A stretch of DNA of 57,861 nucleotides from CBCPMX01 sp965120355 (GTDB lineage Bacteria; Bacillota; Clostridia; Oscillospirales; Oscillospiraceae). A program made the position numbers and the translations under genes. The notes beneath the pieces were generated by a model. It did no database searches and was not told the origin of the DNA. It saw only the letters and a program-made list of their open reading frames with translations. Position 1 is the stretch's first letter, and every line of letters begins with the position of its first letter. The DNA lies in assembly GCA_965120355.1 (NCBI GenBank), contig CBCPMX010000154.1, positions 1 to 57,861 of the forward strand, in the 5' to 3' direction. Of the stretch, positions 39,794 to 47,754 are shown piece by piece.

Positions 39794-42256
39794 ATGATTG
39801 CAAAAATTGCCGTTTCCGCTGCGATTTTCGCCATAGATAAGCCCTATGATTATTGGATTCCGGTACAATTGGTGGATCGGATTCAGCCTGGTATGCGGGT
39901 TATGGTTCCCTTCGGTAGGGGCAACCGGCGCTGTGAGGGAATGGTTTTGGCTGTAACAGCTTCGTCCGAAGAGCAGGAACAGAGCTGTAAACCCATCGAT
40001 CGCTGCCTGGATGACAGTCCGATCTTGTCCGAGGAGCTGCTGCACACAGCGGCATTTGTCCGGGAACGGTATTTCTGCACGCTATATGACGCGGTGAAGG
40101 CGGTCTTGCCGGCCGGCGTCTGGTATACCCCAACCGACATATACACTGTATCCAATGACACTGCCGGTTGGGAAGCGCGGACAAAGCGAAACCCCGCAGC
40201 GCAGCAAGTTTTCCGGGCGGTGCTGGCCTGCCAGGGGCAGGCACACTGGGACACCCTGAAAAAACAGTTTCCGGAAGAAGACGTCCTGCGGGCCAACCTG
40301 AAGTATCTGATGGAAAAGGGCCTGCTGTCCGCCTCCACGCAGTTTCACCGCAAGGTGGGCGATAAGACCGAAAGTGTAGTGGGTTTGGCGGTTTCCGCCG
40401 AAGAGGCCATGGAGTATGCCCGGCGCAAGCGAAAATCCGCGCCCCTGCAATCCGCAGTGCTGGAGCTGTTGTCCGCCATTGGAAGCGCTGCCTCCAAAGA
40501 AGTCTGTTATTTTACCGGCGCGTCCAACGCGACGCTGCGGCGGTTGGAATCCTTGGGGTATGTGGAGTTTTCTACGCAGGAGGTTTTCCGGCGTCCTCAG
40601 CTCTATGGCCAAACGACGCCGAAACCCTTAAATTTGAATCCCGCGCAGGAGACGGTTTGCAAGGGCCTCCGCACGCAAATGCGGGCAGAAAAACCCGGTG
40701 TTGCGCTGCTGTACGGCGTCACCGGCAGCGGTAAGACGGCAGTGTATCTCCATCTGATCCAGGACTGTCTAAACGCTGGGAAAAGCGCCATGCTGCTGGT
40801 TCCGGAGATTGCGCTGACACCGCAGCTGATGCAGTTGTTCGTCTCCCACTTTGGCGAACAGGTAGCAGTCCTCCATAGTTCTCTGCGGGTAGGGGAGCGG
40901 TACGACGAGTGGAAACGCATTCGCAGCGGCGCCGCCCGGCTGGTCATCGGTACCCGTTCGGCAGTGTTTGCACCGTTGGAGAATCCTGGCCTGCTGATTT
41001 TGGACGAAGAGCAGGAGCACACTTATAAATCCGAAAACACGCCCCGTTACCACGCCCGGGAAGTGGCCATCTATCGCGGCAGCCGTACCGGCGCACTGGT
41101 GCTGCTGGGTTCTGCCACACCGTCAATCGAATCCATGTACCGGGCCAAAACCGGTGTCTATACCCTTTACCAGCTCAAAAACCGCTATAACGGCAGAGCG
41201 CTTCCGCAGGTGGACATTGTGGATATGAAGCAGGAGATGAAGGCTGGAAACGCCACCTCCATCAGCGGTCTGCTGCGCCGCCGCCTGGAAGACGCCATGG
41301 AGCAGGGCCATCAGAGCATTTTGTTTTTGAACCGCCGGGGCACCAGCCGGCTGCTGCTGTGTGTGGACTGCGGCGAAGCGCCCCAGTGTCCCCGGTGCAG
41401 CGTCAATTTGACATATCATGCCGCCAATGGGCGGCTTATGTGCCACTATTGCGGCCACTCTCAGCCCACGCCGGAGCGCTGTCCCACCTGCGGCGGCCAT
41501 CTGAAGCAGGTCGGATTCGGCACACAGAAGGTTCAGGAGGAATTGCAGCTCCTGTATCCCGGCAAAGAGGTTCTGCGCATGGACGCAGACACAATTTCCG
41601 CCACCAATACCCATGACAAGGTATTGGACAAATTTGGCCGCCAACAGGTCCCGATTCTGGTGGGCACCCAAATGGTTACCAAGGGGCTGAATTTTGAAAA
41701 TGTGACGCTGGTGGGCGTGCTGGATGCGGACATGTCCCTGTATGTGGACAGTTTCCGAGCGGGAGAGACGACCTTCTCCATGATCACACAGGTGGTAGGA
41801 CGGGCAGGCCGCGGCCTGCTGGAGGGGCGTGCCCTGATCCAAACCATGACGCCGGAAAACACGGTGCTCACTTTGGCGGCACAGCAGGATTACGATCACT
41901 TCTATGACATGGAGATTGAATTGCGGCGGCTACGGAGATTTCCGCCCTTTTCCGATCTAGTGGTCATCACTTTCACCGGCCCGTTTGAGAGCGCAGTGAT
42001 GGAAGGCGCGCTGCGGTTCCGCCAGACACTGGGGCAGCGGCTTCAGGAAGCGTGCCCGCAAGAGGACGTCACGGTGCTGGGCCCCGCCCCTGCGCCTGTG
42101 GCAAAAGTCAATTATATTTTCCGATACCGGCTGACGCTGAACTGCCGCAATTCCAGACAAATGCGGCTGTTACTGTCCGGGGTCCTGAAGGAATTTGCAA
42201 AAGACAAACGCAGTAAGGGCGTCAACGCCTTTGCAGATGTGAACCCATATGAGTAG
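39794..42256 (+). CDS. priA: Primosomal protein N' (PriA helicase)
   Basis: Restarts stalled replication forks by 3'-to-5' unwinding and primosome assembly. In 820 residues one sees the N-terminal 3'-end-binding domain (IFAIDKPYDYWIPVQL), Walker A LYGVTGSGKTAVYL (about residue 307), the DEAH-type box LILDEEQEHTYKS (about 405), and the inserted zinc domain with eight cysteines in pairs (CVDC, CPRC, CHYC, CPTC) at about 522-570. GTQMVTKGLNFENVTLVG and VVGRAGRG close the helicase core. GAGAGG precedes ATG. Complete and standard. Confidence 0.97.
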   Translation: MIAKIAVSAAIFAIDKPYDYWIPVQLVDRIQPGMRVMVPFGRGNRRCEGMVLAVTASSEEQEQSCKPIDRCLDDSPILSEELLHTAAFVRERYFCTLYDAVKAVLPAGVWYTPTDIYTVSNDTAGWEARTKRNPAAQQVFRAVLACQGQAHWDTLKKQFPEEDVLRANLKYLMEKGLLSASTQFHRKVGDKTESVVGLAVSAEEAMEYARRKRKSAPLQSAVLELLSAIGSAASKEVCYFTGASNATLRRLESLGYVEFSTQEVFRRPQLYGQTTPKPLNLNPAQETVCKGLRTQMRAEKPGVALLYGVTGSGKTAVYLHLIQDCLNAGKSAMLLVPEIALTPQLMQLFVSHFGEQVAVLHSSLRVGERYDEWKRIRSGAARLVIGTRSAVFAPLENPGLLILDEEQEHTYKSENTPRYHAREVAIYRGSRTGALVLLGSATPSIESMYRAKTGVYTLYQLKNRYNGRALPQVDIVDMKQEMKAGNATSISGLLRRRLEDAMEQGHQSILFLNRRGTSRLLLCVDCGEAPQCPRCSVNLTYHAANGRLMCHYCGHSQPTPERCPTCGGHLKQVGFGTQKVQEELQLLYPGKEVLRMDADTISATNTHDKVLDKFGRQQVPILVGTQMVTKGLNFENVTLVGVLDADMSLYVDSFRAGETTFSMITQVVGRAGRGLLEGRALIQTMTPENTVLTLAAQQDYDHFYDMEIELRRLRRFPPFSDLVVITFTGPFESAVMEGALRFRQTLGQRLQEACPQEDVTVLGPAPAPVAKVNYIFRYRLTLNCRNSRQMRLLLSGVLKEFAKDKRSKGVNAFADVNPYE

Positions 42257-42270
42257 AGAGGAAGAAACAC

Positions 42271-42774
42271 ATGGCACTGAGAAATATTTTGACTGAAGAG
42301 GATCCGGGCCTGCGGAAGGTTTCCCGGCCGGTAGTCAAATTCGACGAACGGCTCCACACCCTGATTGACGATATGATTGAAACGTTGGCAGACGCTGGCG
42401 GCGTCGGCCTGGCTGCGCCCCAGGTCGGGGTGCTGCGCCGGGTCGTACTGGTGGAAAATGACGACGGGCAAATACTGGAGCTGATCAATCCCGAAATTCT
42501 GGAGGCCACCGGCGAACAGGACGGCCCCGAGGGCTGCCTGAGCCTGCCGGGCAAGTGGGGCTTGGTCAAGCGTCCCAACTTTGTGCGGCTGAAGGCGCAG
42601 GACCGCTATGGAAACTGGTTCGAAACGGAAGGCTTTGAGCTGACCGCCCGTGCCTTCTGCCATGAAACAGATCATCTGGACGGCCACCTGTACACCGAAA
42701 AGGCGTATCATATGATGACGCCGGAGGAAATTGAGGCCTATTACGCCGAAGAGAGCGGCGATGGGGAGGAGTAA
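42271..42774 (+). CDS. def: Peptide deformylase
   Basis: Removes the formyl group from nascent proteins. The 167-residue metalloenzyme has its three motifs: GVGLAAPQVGV, EGCLSLPGKWG (metal Cys) and CHETDHLDG (HExxH-type). Fe or Ni/Zn would be bound by Cys and two His. GAGAGGAAG precedes the ATG. It is followed after three bases by fmt, the matching formyltransferase, the conserved def-fmt pairing downstream of priA. Confidence 0.97.
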   Translation: MALRNILTEEDPGLRKVSRPVVKFDERLHTLIDDMIETLADAGGVGLAAPQVGVLRRVVLVENDDGQILELINPEILEATGEQDGPEGCLSLPGKWGLVKRPNFVRLKAQDRYGNWFETEGFELTARAFCHETDHLDGHLYTEKAYHMMTPEEIEAYYAEESGDGEE

Positions 42775-42777
42775 GAC

Positions 42778-43695
42778 TTGCGGATTGTTTATATGGGTAC
42801 CCCGGCCATCGCAGCCACTTGCCTGCAGGCCCTCCACAGCGCAGGCCACGAGATCGTGGGCGTCTATACCAAGCCGGACACGCCCAAAAACCGCGGCATG
42901 AAAATGGCCTGCTCTGAGGTGAAGGAATATGCTGTCAACGCCGGACTGCCGGTCTATCAGCCGGCTACCTTCCGAGATGAGCAAACCTATGAGGAGCTGA
43001 AGGGTCTGGCGCCGGATCTGATTGCTGTGGTGGCCTATGGAAAGCTGCTGCCCCAGCGTGTGCTGGACATTCCCCAATACGGCTGTATCAATATCCACGC
43101 CAGCGTGCTGCCGCTGCTGCGGGGCGCCGGGCCCATCCAATGGGCAATTCTCAACGGCTTTGCCGAAACCGGCGTCACGGCCATGTATATGACGGCACAG
43201 ATGGATGCCGGAGATATCATTGCCGTGGAAAAGACGCCCATCGATCCGGCGGAAACCGCCGGAGAACTGACGGAGCGTCTGGCTGTGCTGGGGGCAGAAC
43301 TTTTGTGCCGTACCGTGGCGTCCATCGCCGATGGCACAGCTGCAAGAATTCCTCAGGACGCGGACGCAGCCACCTACGCCCCCATGCTGACTAAGGATAT
43401 GAGTCCCATTGACTGGAGCTGCACGCGGCGGCAAATTGTCGATCACATTCGCGGCCTGAATCCCTGGCCCATTGCCACGGCGCAGTTGGGCGGAACGCTG
43501 TTTAAAATTTACCGGGCAGAGCCGCTGGAAATTCTGACTGAAAAAGCGCCCGGGCAGTTGGTCAGCCTGGATAAACAGGGCTTGCAGGTCGCCTGCGGCG
43601 ACGGTGTGATCCGTATCACCCAGCTTCAGGCTCAGGGCGGCAAGCGCATGGCGGCAGCCGACTATTTCCGCGGTCATCCCATCCAGATCGATTGA
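42778..43695 (+). CDS. fmt: Methionyl-tRNA formyltransferase
   Basis: Formylates initiator Met-tRNA with 10-formyltetrahydrofolate. The 305-residue protein starts at a TTG with GGGGAGGAG upstream and reads RIVYMGTPAIAATCLQAL; the catalytic Asn-His-Asp set is in INIHASVLPLLRGAGPIQWAI and TAQMDAGDI. The C-terminal tRNA-binding OB domain (IYRAEPLEIL, VACGDGVIRITQLQAQGGKRM) is complete. Pair with def. Confidence 0.96.
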   Translation: MRIVYMGTPAIAATCLQALHSAGHEIVGVYTKPDTPKNRGMKMACSEVKEYAVNAGLPVYQPATFRDEQTYEELKGLAPDLIAVVAYGKLLPQRVLDIPQYGCINIHASVLPLLRGAGPIQWAILNGFAETGVTAMYMTAQMDAGDIIAVEKTPIDPAETAGELTERLAVLGAELLCRTVASIADGTAARIPQDADAATYAPMLTKDMSPIDWSCTRRQIVDHIRGLNPWPIATAQLGGTLFKIYRAEPLEILTEKAPGQLVSLDKQGLQVACGDGVIRITQLQAQGGKRMAAADYFRGHPIQID

Positions 43696-43696
43696 G

Positions 43697-44590
43697 ATGG
43701 CGGGCATTTTGAAGCGGGGAGACCGCGTTGGCATCGTAGCCTGCTCAAACGGCCTGCCGGAGACCGCCGCCGGTTCTCTGGTCCAGACGCTGAACGTCTT
43801 GGAATCCCTGGGCCTGGAGCCAGTGTGCAGCCCCTATCTGTATGCGAAGGACAGGCATTTCAGCGGCGGCGCAGATCGGGCGCTGGCGCTGGAAACGCTC
43901 TATACCGACCGGTCCGTCCGGGCCATTTTTGACGTATCCGGCGGCGATTTGGCCAATGAGGTCCTGACGCATTTGAACATGGCCGCAGTGGCGCAAAATC
44001 CGAAGCCGTTTTTCGGGTACAGCGATTTGACAACGATACTCAACGCCATTTATACCGCAACCGGCCAGGAGGGCTGGCTGTATCAGATTCGCAATCTGGC
44101 AGACTTCTGTGCCGCACAACAGACGGCGAACTTTTCCCGGACGATTCTGGAAGGGGAGGATGCGCTGCTGCGCTGCCGCTGGCGGGTTCTGCGGGGCAGC
44201 ACCCTGGAGGGTGTAGTGGTGGGCGGCAATATTCGCTGCCTTTTAAAGCTGGCGGGGACACCCTGGTTTCCGGACCTGCGGGGGAAGCTGCTGTTTCTGG
44301 AAGCCAACAGCGGGGGTGCGGCCCTGATCACAGCTTTTTTCCATCAGCTTCATCAGATGGGTGCGTTTGAAAAGGTGGCCGGCGTTCTTCTGGGGACGTT
44401 CCTCGCCTTGGAGAAGGAGGGCGGATCTGCCGGCAGCCTGCTGCTAGAAGCCGCAGGGCAACGGGATTTCCCCGTAGCGGCGACACCGGACATTGGCCAC
44501 CGCGCCAGCTCCAACGCCCTGGTCATTGGCCGGCGGCTGCATCTGGATGCGGAAGGAGGACAGGCATGGACGCAAGAACAACAGCCCTGA
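43697..44590 (+). CDS. S66 family LD-carboxypeptidase/MccF-like serine peptidase
   Basis: A 297-residue serine peptidase that in relatives cleaves the L,D-bond of tetrapeptide muropeptides or inactivates microcin C. It begins LKRGDRVGIVACSNGLPET; nucleophile serine is in FFGYSDLTTI (about residue 109), glutamate in LFLEANSGGA and histidine in DIGHRASSNAL, so the Ser-Glu-His triad is intact. There is no signal peptide, favouring cytoplasmic muropeptide recycling. It lies between fmt and rsmB with one base spacing and a 25-base overlap, an uncommon guest in this translation operon. Ribosome site is weak, so translation is probably coupled. Confidence 0.88.
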   Translation: MAGILKRGDRVGIVACSNGLPETAAGSLVQTLNVLESLGLEPVCSPYLYAKDRHFSGGADRALALETLYTDRSVRAIFDVSGGDLANEVLTHLNMAAVAQNPKPFFGYSDLTTILNAIYTATGQEGWLYQIRNLADFCAAQQTANFSRTILEGEDALLRCRWRVLRGSTLEGVVVGGNIRCLLKLAGTPWFPDLRGKLLFLEANSGGAALITAFFHQLHQMGAFEKVAGVLLGTFLALEKEGGSAGSLLLEAAGQRDFPVAATPDIGHRASSNALVIGRRLHLDAEGGQAWTQEQQP

Positions 44591-45861
44591 CAGCCCTGAT
44601 TGCCTGCCGGAAACAGGGCGCCTGGTCTGACGGGGTATTAAAAGACTATATCCGCCGCGACCGGCTGGACCGCCGCGACGCGGCCCTGGCCAGCCGTCTT
44701 TGTTACGGTGTGCAGCAGAACCGGATGCTGCTGGATTATTACCTGGCTCAATTCGTCCGCGGCTCCTATCAGAAACAGCAGCCGGTGGTTCTGGATATTC
44801 TGCGGATTGCCGCCTATCAGATCCTGTTTCTCGACCGGATTCCGGCATCTGCCGCCGTCAACGAAGCGGTCTCCATGGCAAAGAAGCAGTCCGGCCAAAA
44901 GGTAGCCGGCTTTGTCAACGGGGTACTGCGTTCCCTGCTGCGGGCAAAGGATACGCTGCAGCCGCCGGAGGATTTGGCCACACGGTACAGCCATCCGGCT
45001 CCACTGGTGGAGCTGCTGCGGCAAAACGTGGGCGAGGGGGAGCTGGAGCCGTTGCTGGCCGCGCACAATGCAGCGCCGTTGACCACCATTCAGCTGAATC
45101 CACTGAAAGCCACCGACGAGGATCTGACGGCAGCTCTGGAGGGTGCCGGGGCAGTCTGTACGCCCCATCCCCTGGTGGAGCACTGTTTTACCATCTCTGG
45201 GGCAGGGAATCTGGAAACTTTGGAACCCTTTCGAGCGGGCTGGTTCTTCGTCCAGGATGCTGCTGCGCGGATGGCTGTTCAGGCGGCGGACCTGCTGCCT
45301 GGCATGGCCGTGCTGGACGCCTGCGCCGCCCCCGGCGGCAAGAGCTTCGCCGCCGCAATGGACATGGAAAACCGGGGTGAACTGTACGCCTGTGACATCC
45401 ACGCACACAAGCTCCGTCTCATTGAGGCGGGGCGGGACCGGCTGGGCATTTCCATCTTACACACCCAACTTCAAGACGCCAGCGCGGTTCACGAGCCGTT
45501 TCTGGAGCGCTTTGACGCGGTTCTCGCCGATGTGCCATGCTCCGGCCTGGGCGTCATCCGCAAAAAGCCGGATATCCGCTATAAAAATCTGGCGGAGATG
45601 GAGCGGCTGCCCCAGATTCAGACAAACATTCTGAACAATGTTTCTGCCTATGTAAAACCGGGCGGCGTCCTGCTCTATTCCACCTGTACCATTCTCCGCC
45701 GGGAGAATGAAGCAGTCATGAACGCCTTTCTACAGGCCCATCCCGACTATCAATTGGAGCCAATGGACATTCCGGTGGAAAACAGCGGCTTTGTGACGCT
45801 GCTGCCCAGCCGCCATAATACCGATGGCTTTTTCATCTGTAAGCTGAGGAGACAGTCATGA
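44566..45861 (+). CDS. rsmB: 16S rRNA (cytosine(967)-C(5))-methyltransferase
   Basis: Methylates C967 of 16S rRNA. The 431-residue protein has the N-terminal NusB-like RNA-binding domain (TTALTALIACRKQGAWSDGVL ... VSMAKKQSG in parts) and the SAM-binding methyltransferase domain with LDACAAPGGKSF, the catalytic-site DVPCSGLGVIRKKPDIRY (about residue 322) and LLYSTCTILRRENE with the second cysteine. GGAAGGAGG before the ATG lies inside the S66 gene, which it overlaps by 25 bases. Confidence 0.95.
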   Translation: MDARTTALTALIACRKQGAWSDGVLKDYIRRDRLDRRDAALASRLCYGVQQNRMLLDYYLAQFVRGSYQKQQPVVLDILRIAAYQILFLDRIPASAAVNEAVSMAKKQSGQKVAGFVNGVLRSLLRAKDTLQPPEDLATRYSHPAPLVELLRQNVGEGELEPLLAAHNAAPLTTIQLNPLKATDEDLTAALEGAGAVCTPHPLVEHCFTISGAGNLETLEPFRAGWFFVQDAAARMAVQAADLLPGMAVLDACAAPGGKSFAAAMDMENRGELYACDIHAHKLRLIEAGRDRLGISILHTQLQDASAVHEPFLERFDAVLADVPCSGLGVIRKKPDIRYKNLAEMERLPQIQTNILNNVSAYVKPGGVLLYSTCTILRRENEAVMNAFLQAHPDYQLEPMDIPVENSGFVTLLPSRHNTDGFFICKLRRQS

Positions 45862-46895
45862 AACAGGATATCAAATCCATGACGCTGTCAGAGCTAAAGG
45901 ACGCCCTGACTGCCGCGGGCGAACCGGCTTTCCGTGCAAAGCAAGTCTACACCTGGCTGCACCGCGGCGCGCAGTCCTTTGACGAAATGACCAATCTCGC
46001 CAAGCCCCTGCGTACGCGGTTGTCAGAACAGTTCTATATCACGGTTCCACAGGTGGAACGCAAGCAGGTGTCCCAAAAAGACGGCACCGTCAAATACCTG
46101 TGGCGGCTGCGGGACGGCAACTGCGTGGAGACGGTACTGATGCAGTACCACCACGGCAACACGGTCTGTATCTCCACTGAGGTGGGGTGCGCCATGGGCT
46201 GCGCCTTCTGCGCTTCCACCCTGGGCGGCCTGGTCCGACGGCTGGAGCCGTCAGAGATGCTGGATCAGGTGTTGTTCACACAACTGGATTCCGGACAGGA
46301 TATCTCCAACATCGTCCTGATGGGGATTGGCGAGCCTCTGGACAATTTTGATAATGTCCTGCGGTTCCTGGAACTGATCAACTCGGCGGAAGGTATGCAC
46401 ATCGGCATGCGGCACATCAGCCTTTCCACCTGTGGGTTGGCCGAAAAAATTGACAAACTGGCACAACATCAGTTACAATTAACATTGTCCGTATCGCTGC
46501 ATGCGCCGGACAATGAAACCCGCGAAAAGATTATGCCGGTGAACCGGCGGTACAATGTGGAACGGCTTCTGAAAGCATGCCGCTCCTATTACGCCGCCAC
46601 CGGCCGGCGAATCTCCTTTGAATATGCAATGATCCAAGGTGTCAATGATTCACCAGAGCAGGCGCGTCTCCTGCTCAAACGTCTGCATGGTATGGGTGCC
46701 CACGTCAACCTGATTCCGCTCAACGACGTGGAGGAAAGTCCTCTGAAACCCAGCAGCCACAAGCAAATTGCTGCATTTCAAAAGATTTTGGAGGACGGCG
46801 GGATTACAGCCACCGTCCGGCGCAGTCTCGGCGGCGACATTGACGCCTCCTGTGGCCAACTCCGCCGCAAACAGATGCGTTCGCAGAGTCTTTGA
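45858..46895 (+). CDS. rlmN: 23S rRNA (adenine(2503)-C(2))-methyltransferase
   Basis: A radical-SAM methyltransferase of 345 residues that methylates A2503 in 23S rRNA (and often A37 of some tRNAs). The cluster motif is CAMGCAFCAS (CxxxCxxC, about residues 111-118); MGIGEPLDNFDNV is the GEP-type motif and the C-terminal methyl-carrying cysteine is in DIDASCGQLRRKQ. Start overlaps rsmB at ATGA with GAGGAG upstream. It is RlmN rather than the Cfr resistance enzyme by context and length. Confidence 0.96.
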   Translation: MKQDIKSMTLSELKDALTAAGEPAFRAKQVYTWLHRGAQSFDEMTNLAKPLRTRLSEQFYITVPQVERKQVSQKDGTVKYLWRLRDGNCVETVLMQYHHGNTVCISTEVGCAMGCAFCASTLGGLVRRLEPSEMLDQVLFTQLDSGQDISNIVLMGIGEPLDNFDNVLRFLELINSAEGMHIGMRHISLSTCGLAEKIDKLAQHQLQLTLSVSLHAPDNETREKIMPVNRRYNVERLLKACRSYYAATGRRISFEYAMIQGVNDSPEQARLLLKRLHGMGAHVNLIPLNDVEESPLKPSSHKQIAAFQKILEDGGITATVRRSLGGDIDASCGQLRRKQMRSQSL

Positions 46896-46929
46896 GTTTG
46901 TTTTCAGCGTTGAGAGAGGAGGGAGCGGC

Positions 46930-47661
46930 ATGGAAGCCTGGAGCCTGACCGATACCGGCAAGGTGCGGGCACAAAATCAGGACTGCTGTTATGTGGAGCA
47001 GTTTGCGCCAAACCAGACCCTGGCCGTGGTCTGCGACGGCATGGGCGGCGCACGGGCAGGCGATGTGGCCAGCCGCATGGCGGCAGAACTCTTCACAGAT
47101 GAGGTTCGCCGGTCCGTCAAGCCGGACATGACGCCTGCGGAGTCGGAAAAGGCTCTGCGCTCCGCGCTGTCTCTGGCCAATCGGGCAGTCTATGAGCAAT
47201 CCCTTCTGAGCGGCGACTTTAAAGGGATGGGCACCACGCTGGTGGCCGTCCTGGCCATGGAGGACTACGCCATGTTCATCAACGTAGGCGATTCCCGGGC
47301 CTATCACCTGAGCCGCAGCGGCATCACCAGAGTGACCCGCGATCACTCTCTGGTGGAAATGATGGTCCAGCAGGGCCGCCTGACGCCGGAGCAGGCCAAA
47401 AAATATCCCGGTAAAAATCTCATTACCCGCGCAGTCGGCACAGAGGATCATGTGCTCGGCGACTGCTATCAGACGGAGCTGCAGGAAGGCGACTTTATTC
47501 TGCTGTGTTCCGATGGCCTTTCCAATTTGCTGTCGGATATGGAACTGCTGTTCGAGGTAGTCCATGGGGCCGACAAATCCAGTTGCTGCCAACGGTTGAT
47601 GAAAATCGCCCTAAGCCGCGGCGCACCGGACAACGTGACGGTGGTTCTTATTCAAATTTGA
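46930..47661 (+). CDS. stp: PP2C-family Ser/Thr phosphatase (Stp1/PrpC)
   Basis: A 243-residue manganese-dependent phosphatase, partner of the downstream PASTA kinase. It opens with MEAWSLTDTGKVRAQNQD, has the metal Asp in VVCDGMGGARAGD, NVGDSRAYHL and TRDHSLVEMMV, and ends LSRGAPDNVTVVLIQI. I start at 46930 behind GGAGGG; the frame is open 54 codons upstream within rlmN only as a shadow. The stp-prkC-rsgA order is standard in Firmicutes. Confidence 0.94.
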   Translation: MEAWSLTDTGKVRAQNQDCCYVEQFAPNQTLAVVCDGMGGARAGDVASRMAAELFTDEVRRSVKPDMTPAESEKALRSALSLANRAVYEQSLLSGDFKGMGTTLVAVLAMEDYAMFINVGDSRAYHLSRSGITRVTRDHSLVEMMVQQGRLTPEQAKKYPGKNLITRAVGTEDHVLGDCYQTELQEGDFILLCSDGLSNLLSDMELLFEVVHGADKSSCCQRLMKIALSRGAPDNVTVVLIQI

Positions 47662-47754
47662 CATTCCCAGACGGCGTATTTGCTGTTTGTCTCCATTATT
47701 GGCTTTCCGCCGGCCGGAAGAGGCGGAGCCGGGCAACCGGCCATGGAGCGTGAT

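Noticed and set aside
42112..43734. 540-codon minus-strand open frame opposite def and fmt
   Set aside because: It lies fully across two well-defined genes with family motifs; long antisense frames are common in GC-rich coding DNA. Its sequence resembles no family.
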